Notes under the pieces: generated by a model | What the model was told of the DNA's origin: nothing | The model's input: the letters and a program-made list of their open reading frames with translations, nothing else | Databases searched by the model: none | Assembly: GCA_963786765.1 (NCBI GenBank) | Contig: CAWBAJ010000012.1 | Location: 1-64,000 of the forward strand | Length of the DNA stretch: 64,000 nt | DNA from: DATKNA01 sp963786765 | GTDB lineage: Bacteria; Actinomycetota; Actinomycetes; Actinomycetales; Kineosporiaceae | Direction of reading: 5' to 3' | Translations under genes and position numbers: made by a program | In this document: positions 53,085-63,712 of the stretch, piece after piece | Numbering within the stretch: position 1 is the stretch's first letter | How the letters are laid out: each line of letters begins with the position of its first letter

Positions 53085-55025
53085 CTAGTGATCGCATAGA
53101 TCGGCGTCCATGCCTTCTCCGGCCGGCGCCGCCGGCGCGGGCGGATGCGGGACGTCCCGGCGGCGCAGGACGAGGCGGTAATTGGTCAGGGCCCCCGTCC
53201 GGAACTGGACCTCGCTGGCGGCGAGGTAGCGCCGGAAGGTCCGCACCGTGGCGGTCCCGACCATGTCGGCCGCCGCCTCCTCCGTCCGTCGCAACCCAGC
53301 GGTCCAGGCACGGAACGTGCGGGCGAAGTCCGCCGGGTCGCTGCGCAGCACCTCGAGCCGGAACCACGGCTCGAAGCCCAGGACGATCTCGGGCAGGTGC
53401 GGGCAGAGGGACTCGGGGAAGAGGTCGAGGACGGCGTCGCCGAGCGGTCCCCGGCCCTTGGGGGCGGCGGTGTCCGGGGCGTCGTCGTGGGCGATCGTCT
53501 CCAGGCCGAGCCGTCCGCCTGGCGTGAGCCAGGCGTGGCAGGAGGCGAAGAAGCGGCGGTAGGCCAGGACGCGTTCGACCGAAAGGCTTCCGTCCCGCGC
53601 GAAGTGCTCGAAGGCGCCGAAGCTGAGGATGCCGTCGTAACGGCCGGCGGGCAGGTGCTCCTGCCAGGCCTCGAGCCGCACGTCGGCGCGGCGCCCCAGA
53701 TGTTCGTCGCAGTGCTTCTTCTGCGCCGCGCTCAGGGTCAGGCCGACGGCGTCCAGGCCCGGGTGTGCGGCGATGGCCCGGGCCAGGGCGGCACCCCAGC
53801 CGCACCCGACGTCGAGCAGGCGTCCACCCTCGGGCAGATCCAGGGCGTCGAGGAAGAACCGGACCTTGCGAGCTGTCGCGGCTTCGAGGCCGTCGTCGTC
53901 GCCGGCTTCCCACCACCCGGAGGAGTACGTTCTGGACGGGTCGAGCCACAGCGCGAAGAACGGGTCGGACACGTCGTAGTGCGCCTGCACGGCCTCCCGC
54001 GACGCCCCCGTCGCGGCGCGCTCCGGTACGGCGGCGGCAGCGACCAGGCTGGGCCGCAGCGGCGATCGCCAGGCCTTGGGGCTGCGACGGCGGCGCAGCA
54101 CGACCCGGTAGAGGGTCTGCTCGCCGAGGCGGAACAGCGCCTCCCCGGCCGCGAGGTACCGCTCGACCAGCCTCAGGGTCGGCGCGTCGACGAGTCCCGC
54201 GGCCTGGCGGTGACGGGAGCGGAGGGCGAGGTTCCAGGCGCGGAAGGTGCGGGCGTAGTGGTCGGGGTGCACGCCGAACCGCTCGAGCCGGAAGTGCGGC
54301 TCCCAGGCCAGCGCGAGTTCGCCGAGCGAGCCGGACATCGCCTCCGGGAAGATCCCGGTCCGGATGAGCTCCGTCACCGGGCCACGTCCCGGGCGACTGC
54401 CCGCGTGGTTGACGTCGTCCAGGCAGATGAGTTGCAGGCCGAGGCCGCCGTCCGGGACGAGCCAGGACGCGAGCCGCTCGAAGAACGCCGCGTAGACGGC
54501 GAGCTTGTCGTCCGGCTCGAGCCGGTCGGAGGCGAGGTGCTCGGTGGCCTCGATACACGTGATGGCGTCGTAGGGATCGGTGGGCGCGTGGTCGACCCAG
54601 CTCTCGAGCCGGACGTCTGCGCCCGGCACCCCGTGGTCGAGCGCGTAGGACCGCTGGGCCTCGCTGAGGGTCAGGCCCACGGCGGCCCTCGCACCGTGCC
54701 GGCTCACGCACCGGCGCACCAGAGCGCCCCACCCGCAGCCCACGTCGAGCAGGCTCTTGCCTCGGAGGTCGAGCTGGGATGCGAAATAGTCGATCTTCGC
54801 GTCCTGTGCGGCGGAGAGGTCCTGGCCGGGTCGGTCGGGGTCCCACCAGGCGCAGGAGTAGACGAGGTCCGCGCCGAGCCAGGTCGCGAAGAAGTCGGCG
54901 GGCAGGTCGTAGTGCGCGGCGATGGCGGCCGGCGAGCTCCCCGACCGCCGCAAGGCCTCCGTGTCGAGCACGGGCAGGCCGGGCAGGAGGCCCGGAACGA
55001 CGCCGGTGGCGGGGGCCATGGACAC
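53085..55025 (-). CDS. Double CFA-synthase-type SAM methyltransferase (two fused copies)
   Basis: 646 residues made of two cyclopropane-fatty-acid-synthase/mycolic-acid-methyltransferase-like domains in tandem. Domain 1 (about 1-310): AHYDLPADFFATWLGADLVY, YSCAWW, SLLDVGCGWGALVRRC, CIEATEHLASD, YLAAGEALFRLGEQTLYRVV. Domain 2 (about 335-620): AHYDVSDPFFALWLDPSRTY, YSSGWW, LLDVGCGWGAALARA, SFGAFEHFARD, YLAASEVQFRTGALTNYRLV. Both keep the SAM motif DVGCGWG. Domain 1 has the YSC cysteine but an altered GAFEH motif; domain 2 has GAFEHF but Ser for the Cys. GTG 55025 lies 12 bases after the ACP stop. It may C-methylate or cyclopropanate an unsaturated acyl chain. Confidence 0.88.
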   Translation of the reverse strand: MSMAPATGVVPGLLPGLPVLDTEALRRSGSSPAAIAAHYDLPADFFATWLGADLVYSCAWWDPDRPGQDLSAAQDAKIDYFASQLDLRGKSLLDVGCGWGALVRRCVSRHGARAAVGLTLSEAQRSYALDHGVPGADVRLESWVDHAPTDPYDAITCIEATEHLASDRLEPDDKLAVYAAFFERLASWLVPDGGLGLQLICLDDVNHAGSRPGRGPVTELIRTGIFPEAMSGSLGELALAWEPHFRLERFGVHPDHYARTFRAWNLALRSRHRQAAGLVDAPTLRLVERYLAAGEALFRLGEQTLYRVVLRRRRSPKAWRSPLRPSLVAAAAVPERAATGASREAVQAHYDVSDPFFALWLDPSRTYSSGWWEAGDDDGLEAATARKVRFFLDALDLPEGGRLLDVGCGWGAALARAIAAHPGLDAVGLTLSAAQKKHCDEHLGRRADVRLEAWQEHLPAGRYDGILSFGAFEHFARDGSLSVERVLAYRRFFASCHAWLTPGGRLGLETIAHDDAPDTAAPKGRGPLGDAVLDLFPESLCPHLPEIVLGFEPWFRLEVLRSDPADFARTFRAWTAGLRRTEEAAADMVGTATVRTFRRYLAASEVQFRTGALTNYRLVLRRRDVPHPPAPAAPAGEGMDADLCDH

Positions 55026-55037
55026 GGTCGCTCGTTC

Positions 55038-55301
55038 CTAGGGGTGCACAGCCAGGCCGTCACGAAGCCGGTCGAGCACCTCGCCGACCGTCCGCGCGTC
55101 CGTCAGCCGGCGCAGCACGTCGACAGGGAACTCGACGCCGAGCCGGATCTCGAGATCGGTGAGGACTTCGGCCGCCGCGAGGGAGTCGAGGCCGAGGTCC
55201 TCGAGCGTCGAGGTCATGTCCACGAGCTCCGGCGTCACCTCACACGCCCGGGCCACCGCCTCCCGCAGCGCGGATGCGAGTACCTCGTCGTCGACGGTCA
55301 T
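55038..55301 (-). CDS. Stand-alone acyl carrier protein
   Basis: 87 residues, acidic, one carrier domain: DEVLASALREAVARACEVTP, the phosphopantetheine site LEDLGLDSLAAAEVLTDLEI with Ser of the DSL motif, then LGVEFPVDVLRRLTDARTVG. The GxDS core LGLDSL is the canonical attachment site. ATG 55301 follows GAGGAGG. It precedes the double methyltransferase by 12 bases and follows the hydrolase by about 155 bases. A dedicated ACP with a ketosynthase and an acyl-ACP-type transferase implies a specialised acyl pathway and not bulk fatty acid synthesis. Confidence 0.93.
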   Translation of the reverse strand: MTVDDEVLASALREAVARACEVTPELVDMTSTLEDLGLDSLAAAEVLTDLEIRLGVEFPVDVLRRLTDARTVGEVLDRLRDGLAVHP

Positions 55302-55457
55302 CGCGCCTCCTCGGCCCCAGGGTGGACCGGATCATGCCAGCGTAGACCGGGACGGGGGCGGCCCGACACGAGGAAGCCTTCCCCGGGTCGACCCAGAAGG
55401 GGTGCACCGTGGTTGCGAGGCTCAGATGCGAGATCTTCCCGGTGCGATCGAGGACGC

Positions 55458-56297
55458 TCATCGGGGACCGGCGGGCGGCCGTGGGGGGCGAGTTCTGAAG
55501 CCGTCGACAACCTCTTCGAGCACCCGGTTGAAACCGGTCGGATCCTCGAGCATCACGAAGTGCCCGACCCGGGGCACGAGCACCGAGCTCACACCGTGGC
55601 GCGCCAGGGAGGCCGGGTCGGTCGACGGGGACTCCGGATTGACGGCCACGAGCGGCACGCCCGCCTCGGACAGAGCAGCGAGGGCTGCCGCCTCGTTGGT
55701 GACGGCCCGGCTCATCGCGTCGAGGGCGATCTCGGGTGGGGCGGACGCCATGTCGGCGGCAACGCACTCGACCAGGGCGGGATCCGCCTGTGGGCCGAAC
55801 AGGCCGCGGACGAAATCACGGGTGGCGGCGGCGAAGTCCGTCCGGAACCGAGCGAGGAACGCCTGCGTCGCGTCGTCGTCCGTCCCGGCGTCGTCGGCGG
55901 AGGCCCTCAACTCCCGGTACGTGTCCACCCACACCAGGCCGATCAGCCGATCGGGCCGCCGGCGCGCGGCCTCGACGATCACATCGCCGCCCATGGAATG
56001 GCCGACCAGCACAGCGCCCTGCAGGTCGAGGACGTCCAGAACCGCCACGACGTCGTCCCCGAAGGACTCCATCGTCCATCGAACCCGCCCGGTCCCCGAG
56101 TCGCCATGACCGGCGAGGTCCACGGTCGTGACGGTCGTCGCCTGCGCGAAATGCGCCGTCTGGTGCCGCCAGTACCTCCGGTCGCACGACCATCCGTGCA
56201 CCAGGACCAACGGTGGGCCGCCGCGGCCGGCAACCTCGTACCGCACAGGGACACCGTCAGCGGACGAGACCTCGCCGACCACCCCGTCCCCTCGCAC
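55458..56297 (-). CDS. Alpha/beta hydrolase
   Basis: 279 residues, cytoplasmic. Oxyanion HGW in LVLVHGWSCDRRYWRHQTAH, nucleophile elbow GAVLVGHSMGGDVIVEAA (GHSMGG), an Asp in LIGLVWVDTYREL or later in the acid position, and His in VPRVGHFVMLEDP. This is a classic esterase/thioesterase/C-C hydrolase fold. The GTG start at 56297 is 16 bases after the stop of the Ddn-like gene. Placed before the ACP, it might release or trim the acyl product, but it could equally be unrelated. Confidence 0.85.
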   Translation of the reverse strand: MRGDGVVGEVSSADGVPVRYEVAGRGGPPLVLVHGWSCDRRYWRHQTAHFAQATTVTTVDLAGHGDSGTGRVRWTMESFGDDVVAVLDVLDLQGAVLVGHSMGGDVIVEAARRRPDRLIGLVWVDTYRELRASADDAGTDDDATQAFLARFRTDFAAATRDFVRGLFGPQADPALVECVAADMASAPPEIALDAMSRAVTNEAAALAALSEAGVPLVAVNPESPSTDPASLARHGVSSVLVPRVGHFVMLEDPTGFNRVLEEVVDGFRTRPPRPPAGPR

Positions 56298-56313
56298 CGG
56301 GCCGCCGCGCCTC

Positions 56314-56739
56314 TCAGCCCGCCCGGGTGAGGCGGAACATCGGGAACACGCGATCGGTCTTCGTCACGTACTCGGCGAACCCGGGGCGCAGCTGGACGAG
56401 GCGGCGCCAGAGATCGTCCCGTTCGGGGCCCGTCACCTCGGTCGCCTGGGCCTGCAAGGTGTCCGTCCCTACCTCGACGGTGATGCGGGGGTGGGCCTTG
56501 AGGTTGTGGTACCAGTCCGGGTTCGTCGGCGCCCCTCCCTTCGTCGCCGCGATGACCATGTCGTCGCCGTCCGGCAGGTAGGTCAACGGGTTCACCCGCT
56601 CGGTGCCGCTTCGCGCGCCGATGTGGTGGATCAGGATCATCGGAGCGCCCTCGAAGTAGCCGCCGACTTTGCCCGCGTTGGCCCGGAACTCCTCGATGAT
56701 CTTCTGGTTCCAGTCGCTGGGGCCGCTCGATTCGCTCAT
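56314..56739 (-). CDS. Deazaflavin (F420)-dependent nitroreductase family protein, Ddn-like
   Basis: 141 residues, small split-barrel protein: IIEEFRANAGKVGGYFEGAP, MILIHHIGARSGTERVNPL, TYLPDGDDMVIAATKGGAPT, NPDWYHNLKAHPRITVEVG, and VFPMFRLTRAG. The HHIGARSG-x-x-R-x-N-P-L and GG-x-x-x-NP-x-WYHNL motifs are diagnostic of the F420H2-dependent Ddn/FDR family, largely confined to actinobacteria; they reduce quinones and diverse unsaturated compounds. ATG 56739 follows GGAGG at five bases. It is the first gene of the minus-strand run leading into the hydrolase and ACP. Confidence 0.93.
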   Translation of the reverse strand: MSESSGPSDWNQKIIEEFRANAGKVGGYFEGAPMILIHHIGARSGTERVNPLTYLPDGDDMVIAATKGGAPTNPDWYHNLKAHPRITVEVGTDTLQAQATEVTGPERDDLWRRLVQLRPGFAEYVTKTDRVFPMFRLTRAG

Positions 56740-56904
56740 CGAGTCCTCCGTTGTGATGGCCGCACGGGACGCGCATTTGGTTGCACCGTCAACCTAGACC
56801 GAAAAGGGTGCCGGCCACCACCCCCGCCATCAGCCGGCCGCCGAGGCCGCCTGTTCACCCGTCCGGGCACTCCACGGGCGCCCCGCCCGGCCGACAGGGA
56901 CGAC

Positions 56905-58033
56905 ATGCTCCTGCCCATGGCCGCGGCCGCCGAGCCGCGCCGCCGGGTGAGCAACCGCCGGTACGACCCGGTCGAGGCGAAGACCGTGGTCAGGACCCTG
57001 TTCATGGCCTCCACGGGCATCGGCGCCGCCGTCCAGGTACTGCCGGTCTGGCAGGACAGTGTGCGGTTCGCCATCGGGGGGATGACCCTCGGGACGGCGA
57101 CCGCCGCGCTCGTGGTCCCGCGCCTGCGCCAGCTGCCCTACGCCGTCGCCGCCGGGATGACGGCGATCGGGTGCATGGCCATCGCGGTGGGCCAGTACTT
57201 CGCCGGACCGGGCGCTCCCGCCGCCGTGCTCGGAGCGATCTACGCCCTCGCCCTCGCGGCCGCGTTCCTCCTCCATTCCACCCGCGTCCTCGTCGCCCAG
57301 GTCGCGCTGGCCTGCGTGTCCCAGGCGGTCGCCCTGGTGGCGCTGGGTGAGAGCCGGACCGCGGCCACGACCATCGCGGTGACCATGGGCTCTGCGGTGG
57401 GGACCGGGGTCGTGGCCCGCAAGCTCGCCGACCTGCGTGCCGACGCAGAGGCCGAGCTGGCCTGGCGGGCGTCCCACGACGGCCTGACCGGCCTGGCGAA
57501 CCGCTCCGCCCTGATCCGTGAATGGCACGCTCTGCCGGTCGAGGTGGGCCGGGCCGTCAGCGTGCTGGTGCTCGACCTGCGGGGGTTCAAGCAGGTCAAC
57601 GACGCGCTGGGGCATGTGTCCGGCGACAGTGTCCTGGTCCAGGTCGCGCAGCGGCTGGCGGCCCTCGCACCCCCGGCCTTCCCCTGCCGCCTCGGCGGCG
57701 ACGAGTTCGCCGTGCTGCTGCCCGGCGCCGCCCAGGAGGAGGCGCTCGAGCACGCCCACCGGGTCAGCGGGATCCTGCACGACCGTTACGAGGTGGACGG
57801 GTCTGGTGATCCCTCTGGGGGCCACCATCGGGGTCGCCACCCATGTCTGGTCCAGGCGGGTCCCGGACGCCGACGGCGACCCGCCGGCCGGCGACCGGGC
57901 GAGGTCCCTGTCGGCGCTGCTGGCCGCGGCGGACGAGGCGATGTACCACGCCCGGGTGCTGCGGTCCCGGGTGGCGACCGCCGAACAGGTGGGAGCGCTG
58001 GACAGGCGGCCCGGGCGACGGCCCGTAGCCTGA
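56905..58033 (+). pseudogene. Membrane GGDEF-domain diguanylate cyclase, one +1 frameshift
   Basis: About 375 residues. An N-terminal block of hydrophobic helices (TLFMASTGIGAAVQVLPVWQ, AVLGAIYALALAAAFLLHST) precedes a GGDEF domain: DGLTGLANRSALIREW, VLVLDLRGFKQVNDALGHVS, GDSVLVQVAQRLAAL and CRLGGDEFAVLLPG with an intact signature. Near 57797 an extra G in GACGGGTCTGG shifts the frame; the remainder GLVIPLGATIGVATHVW and DEAMYHARVLRSR lies in the next frame and ends at 58033. No EAL domain. It is predicted to make cyclic-di-GMP at the membrane. It is divergent from the Ddn-like gene. Confidence 0.85.
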
Positions 58034-58037
58034 CGCG

Positions 58038-58652
58038 ATGCTGCTCGTGTTCGGCGTCCGGTACCTGTACTCCCTGGTCGCGACGGGCACCTTCCACTGC
58101 CCCGTGTGCGGAGTCGATCGCGGGTACCGGCTGCGCCGCCCCCGGGCCTGGTTCCACCTGTTCTGGATCCCCCTGATCCCGCTGCGCCAGGGCCCTCCCG
58201 TGGTCGAGTGCGACGTGTGCCGGTCGAGGTTCTCCGCCGATGCGCTCGAGGTGCCCACGTCGGAGCAGTTCGGCGAGCTCCTGTCCCGCGGGGTCCGGAC
58301 CGCCGCCGCCTATCTGATCACCGCGGACGAGGCCCGGCCGGAGGCCCTTCCCCGCGCGGTCGCGGTGCTGCAGCGCTCGCTGGGCCCCGCCTACAGCCGG
58401 GAGCTTCTCGAGGCCGACCTGGCGGCGCACCGGCAGGGCAGCGACTTCGCCGTCCTCGGCCGGCTCGCGGGGCACCTGGACGTGCTGGGCAAGGAGCAAC
58501 TGCTACGCGGGCTTGCCGATCTCGAGCTCGCGATCACCGACGGGCGCGAGCCCGACTGGGCGCGGCTCGGCGACGTGGCCGCCGCGCTCGGGGTGACGCC
58601 GACCCACCTGCGCGGCATCGTGCTCCAGGCGAGGACCCGGTCGCGGGAGTGA
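58038..58652 (+). CDS. Zinc-ribbon protein with TerB-like C-terminal region
   Basis: 204 residues. The N-terminal FGVRYLYSLVATGTFHCPVC has CPVC and a second pair VVECDVCRSRF, forming a four-Cys zinc ribbon, with a hydrophobic WFHLFWIPLIPLRQGP between them. The C-terminal half is helical (LLRGLADLELAITDGREPDW, ARLGDVAAALGVTPTHLRGI) and resembles TerB-like domains. It begins four bases after the GGDEF stop, so the two are co-transcribed. Its 3' end overlaps the opposing YihY/BrkB frame by 150 bases. The function is unknown. Confidence 0.72.
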   Translation: MLLVFGVRYLYSLVATGTFHCPVCGVDRGYRLRRPRAWFHLFWIPLIPLRQGPPVVECDVCRSRFSADALEVPTSEQFGELLSRGVRTAAAYLITADEARPEALPRAVAVLQRSLGPAYSRELLEADLAAHRQGSDFAVLGRLAGHLDVLGKEQLLRGLADLELAITDGREPDWARLGDVAAALGVTPTHLRGIVLQARTRSRE

Positions 58653-59537
58653 CAGTGCAGGACCGGTCCGTGCGGGGGCAGCAGCAAGTGTCGCGTTGAG
58701 GGCGGCTCCGACGAGCACGGCGAGCGCCAGCAGATACAGCCACGCCAGCAGGGCGACGGGCGCCGCCAGCGGCCCGTAGACGGAACTGCGGCCGAGCCCG
58801 CCGCCGACGACGTGCCGGAGCGCGAGGCTGGCCAGCAGCCACAGCGCCAGCGCCAGCCCGGCTCCCGGCAGGCAGGCCCGCCACCCGGGCCGCACCGGCG
58901 GCGCCAGGTGGTACAGCGTGGCGAGCCCCGCGACGGCGACGAGCACGAGCACCGGCCACGACAGCGCGCCGCACCACACCAGCACGGTCGCGGGGACGCC
59001 GAGGCGGGTGCGGGCGACGCCGGCCACGGCGCCGGGGCCCAGCAGCAGCAGTGGCAGGACGACGACGGCGCCGGCGAGGGCCGCGACGTACAGGGCGAGC
59101 GAGAGCAGGCGGGTGCGCACGATCCCCCGGCGCCCGCCCAGGCCGTACATGATCGCGATCGTGTCGAGGTACACGTTGAGCGCGCGGGAGCCCGACCAGA
59201 CGGACACCAGGAAGCCGAGGGACACGACATCGGGCCGCCCGCTGCGCACGACCTCGTCGAAGGTGCGAAGGATGACGCCGTGCACGGCGTCCGCGCTCAG
59301 GGTGGCGCTCGCCAGGTCCTCGATCCTGCTGCGCAGGTCCCCGAGCACGTCGGTGCCGAGCCCCTGACCGACGTAGCCGGCGCACGCGACCAGCCCCAGC
59401 ACCAGCGCCGGCAGCGACAGGAGCGTGAAGAACCCGGCCTCGGCCGCCAGCCCGCTCACCCGGTAGCGCAGGCAGGCCCGGGCGGTCCCGAGGAGGGCGC
59501 CGTCCCGGAGCGCGGGCGACGCGTCGGGACCGGGCAC
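58503..59537 (-). CDS. YihY/virulence factor BrkB family membrane protein
   Basis: 344 residues by the open frame. About six membrane helices in the typical order: CLRYRVSGLAAEAGFFTLLS, LPALVLGLVACAGYV, VSLGFLVSVWSGSRALNVYL, LALYVAALAGAVVVLPLLLL, VLVLVAVAGLATLYHLAPPV and VYGPLAAPVALLAWLYLLAL, then GAALNATLAAAP. The Y/F-x-S-x-x-x-L and W-S-x-S-x-A motifs fit the family, whose role is unclear (inner membrane, once misassigned as RNase BN). The last 50 or so residues (PRPGPRLEHDAAQVGRRHPE) are antisense to the zinc-ribbon gene and unlike the family, so the natural end is probably near 58650 and a small error may have removed the stop. GTG start 59537. Confidence 0.82.
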   Translation of the reverse strand: MPGPDASPALRDGALLGTARACLRYRVSGLAAEAGFFTLLSLPALVLGLVACAGYVGQGLGTDVLGDLRSRIEDLASATLSADAVHGVILRTFDEVVRSGRPDVVSLGFLVSVWSGSRALNVYLDTIAIMYGLGGRRGIVRTRLLSLALYVAALAGAVVVLPLLLLGPGAVAGVARTRLGVPATVLVWCGALSWPVLVLVAVAGLATLYHLAPPVRPGWRACLPGAGLALALWLLASLALRHVVGGGLGRSSVYGPLAAPVALLAWLYLLALAVLVGAALNATLAAAPARTGPALSLPRPGPRLEHDAAQVGRRHPERGGHVAEPRPVGLAPVGDRELEIGKPA

Positions 59538-59625
59538 CGCAGCACCGTAGCGAGCGGACGCTGCCGCTCCCTCGCGGCGCGCCCGAGGTTGCCCCGGCCC
59601 GACGCCGCCTCGCTACGGTGGCGGG

Positions 59626-61296
59626 ATGAGCGAGTCGAGCGACACCGATGACGAGCTCAACCTCGTGTCCGCACCGTCCGACCTCGACCTGTTCAGCACC
59701 CACCTAGCGCTGGTCGAGGCGGTGCGCCGGCACGGGGCCGAGACGTACGAGGGCGCCCTGGCCGGCCTCGGCCGCCTCGCCGGGACGCACCGCACCGCCC
59801 GCTGGGCGGAGTTCGCCGACCGCTACCCGCCCCAGCTGCGCACGCACGACCCGGCCGGGCGGCGCGTCGACGAGGTCGAGTACCACCCCAGCTGGCACAA
59901 GCTGTTGCAGAGCGCGGTGCGGGCGGGCCTCACGGCCGCACCCTGGGAAGAGGGTGCTCCGCCTGCCGCGCACGTCGCGCGGGCCGCGGGGCTCGTCGTC
60001 TGGGCGCAGACGGAGACCGGCCACCTCGGCGTCCTGTCCTCCACGTATGCGGCTGTGCCGGCGCTGCGTGGCGACGACAAGCTCGAGGCGACGTGGCTGC
60101 CCCGCCTCGCCTCCCGGGGGTACGAGTCGGGCCTGCGGGTCGCCGGCGAGAAGCTGGGCGGGCTCGCCGGGCTGGCCGTCACCGAGCGGCAGGGCGGTTC
60201 GGACCTGCGGGTGAGTACGACGGTGGCGCGGCCCGAGCCGGGCGGCCCGGTCGAGGGCGAACCGACCTTCCGGCTGACCGGGCAGAAATGGTTCGTCTCC
60301 GCGCCGATGAGCGACCTGTTCCTGGTGCTCGCGCACGCTCCCGCCGGGCTCACCCTGTTCGCCGTGCCGCGCGTGCTCGAGACCGGGCGGCGCAACACCT
60401 GGCGCCTCGCCCGGCTCAAGGACACGCTCGGCAACAGGTCCAGCGCCACGGCGGAGGTCGAGCTCGACGGCACCTGGGGCGTCCGGATCGGCGACGAGGG
60501 CCGGGGCCTGCGCATGCTCCTGGGCACGACCTCCGCGATCCGGCTCGACGGGGTGCTCGTGGTCACCGGCGTCATGCGGCATGCCGTCGTCCGCGCCCTG
60601 CACCACGCCCGGCACCGGCACGCGTTCGGGTCTCCGTTGGTCGAGAAACCGCTGATGCAGAACGTCCTGGCCGACCTCGCGCTCGAGAGCGAGGCCGCCA
60701 CCGTGCTCGCCCTGTGGCTGGCCGCCGCGGTGGACGCCGGCGAGACCGACCTGCTGCGGGTCGGGGTGCCGGTCGCGAAGTACTGGTTGAGCAAGCGCGT
60801 CGTGTCGGTGGTCGCGGAGGCGCTGGAGTGCCTCGGCGGCAACGGGTTCGTCGAGGAGCACGGCTTGGCCCGCCTCTACCGCGACGCCCCCGTCAGCGCC
60901 CTCTGGGAAGGTACGAGCAACGTCACGGCGCTCGACGTCCTGCGGGCGATGTCACTGCAGCCACGCTCGATGGAGGTGCTCCTCGGTGAGGTGGACCGGG
61001 CCCGGGGGGCCGATCCGCGGCTGGACCGGGCGATGGACGAGGTCGCGGGGTTCCTCCAGGCGGCGTCCCGGGAGGCCCGGCGCGACCCGGCGGCGGTCGA
61101 GGCCGGCGCCCGCTGGATGGTGGAGCGCCTGGCGGTCGTCCTGCAGGCGTCGCTGCTGGTCCGGCACGCTCCCGGCCCCGTTGCCGCGGCGTTCCTCGCG
61201 ACCCGGGTCAGCGGCGGCGGTGGGGTTCTGCTGGGGACCCTGCCGGTGGGCCGCCGGACCACCCAGGCGATGATCGACCGCGCCCTGCCCGTCTAG
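59626..61296 (+). CDS. AidB-like acyl-CoA dehydrogenase
   Basis: 556 residues, flavoprotein of the acyl-CoA dehydrogenase fold in the AidB branch. Seen: THLALVEAVRRHGAETYEGA, YHPSWHKLLQSAVRAGL, LAVTERQGGSDLRVSTTVAR, FRLTGQKWFVSAPMSDLFLV, ALHHARHRHAFGSPLVEKPL, LECLGGNGFVEEHGLARLYR and DAPVSALWEGTSNVTALDVL. The ERQGGSD, GGNGF and WEGTSN motifs match AidB, which is linked to protection from alkylating agents; the true activity is debated. ATG 59626 is 88 bases from the divergent YihY gene. Complete and clean. Confidence 0.9.
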   Translation: MSESSDTDDELNLVSAPSDLDLFSTHLALVEAVRRHGAETYEGALAGLGRLAGTHRTARWAEFADRYPPQLRTHDPAGRRVDEVEYHPSWHKLLQSAVRAGLTAAPWEEGAPPAAHVARAAGLVVWAQTETGHLGVLSSTYAAVPALRGDDKLEATWLPRLASRGYESGLRVAGEKLGGLAGLAVTERQGGSDLRVSTTVARPEPGGPVEGEPTFRLTGQKWFVSAPMSDLFLVLAHAPAGLTLFAVPRVLETGRRNTWRLARLKDTLGNRSSATAEVELDGTWGVRIGDEGRGLRMLLGTTSAIRLDGVLVVTGVMRHAVVRALHHARHRHAFGSPLVEKPLMQNVLADLALESEAATVLALWLAAAVDAGETDLLRVGVPVAKYWLSKRVVSVVAEALECLGGNGFVEEHGLARLYRDAPVSALWEGTSNVTALDVLRAMSLQPRSMEVLLGEVDRARGADPRLDRAMDEVAGFLQAASREARRDPAAVEAGARWMVERLAVVLQASLLVRHAPGPVAAAFLATRVSGGGGVLLGTLPVGRRTTQAMIDRALPV

Positions 61297-61390
61297 CTCC
61301 GGTGTCGTGGCCGCGGTCTCGACGGGACCGGAACGCGTTCGACCGGCACAATGAGTCGCTCGTCCTTTCACCCCTCGTGTATGGGAAGTC

Positions 61391-63708
<2,318 letters not shown>

Positions 63709-63712
<4 letters not shown>

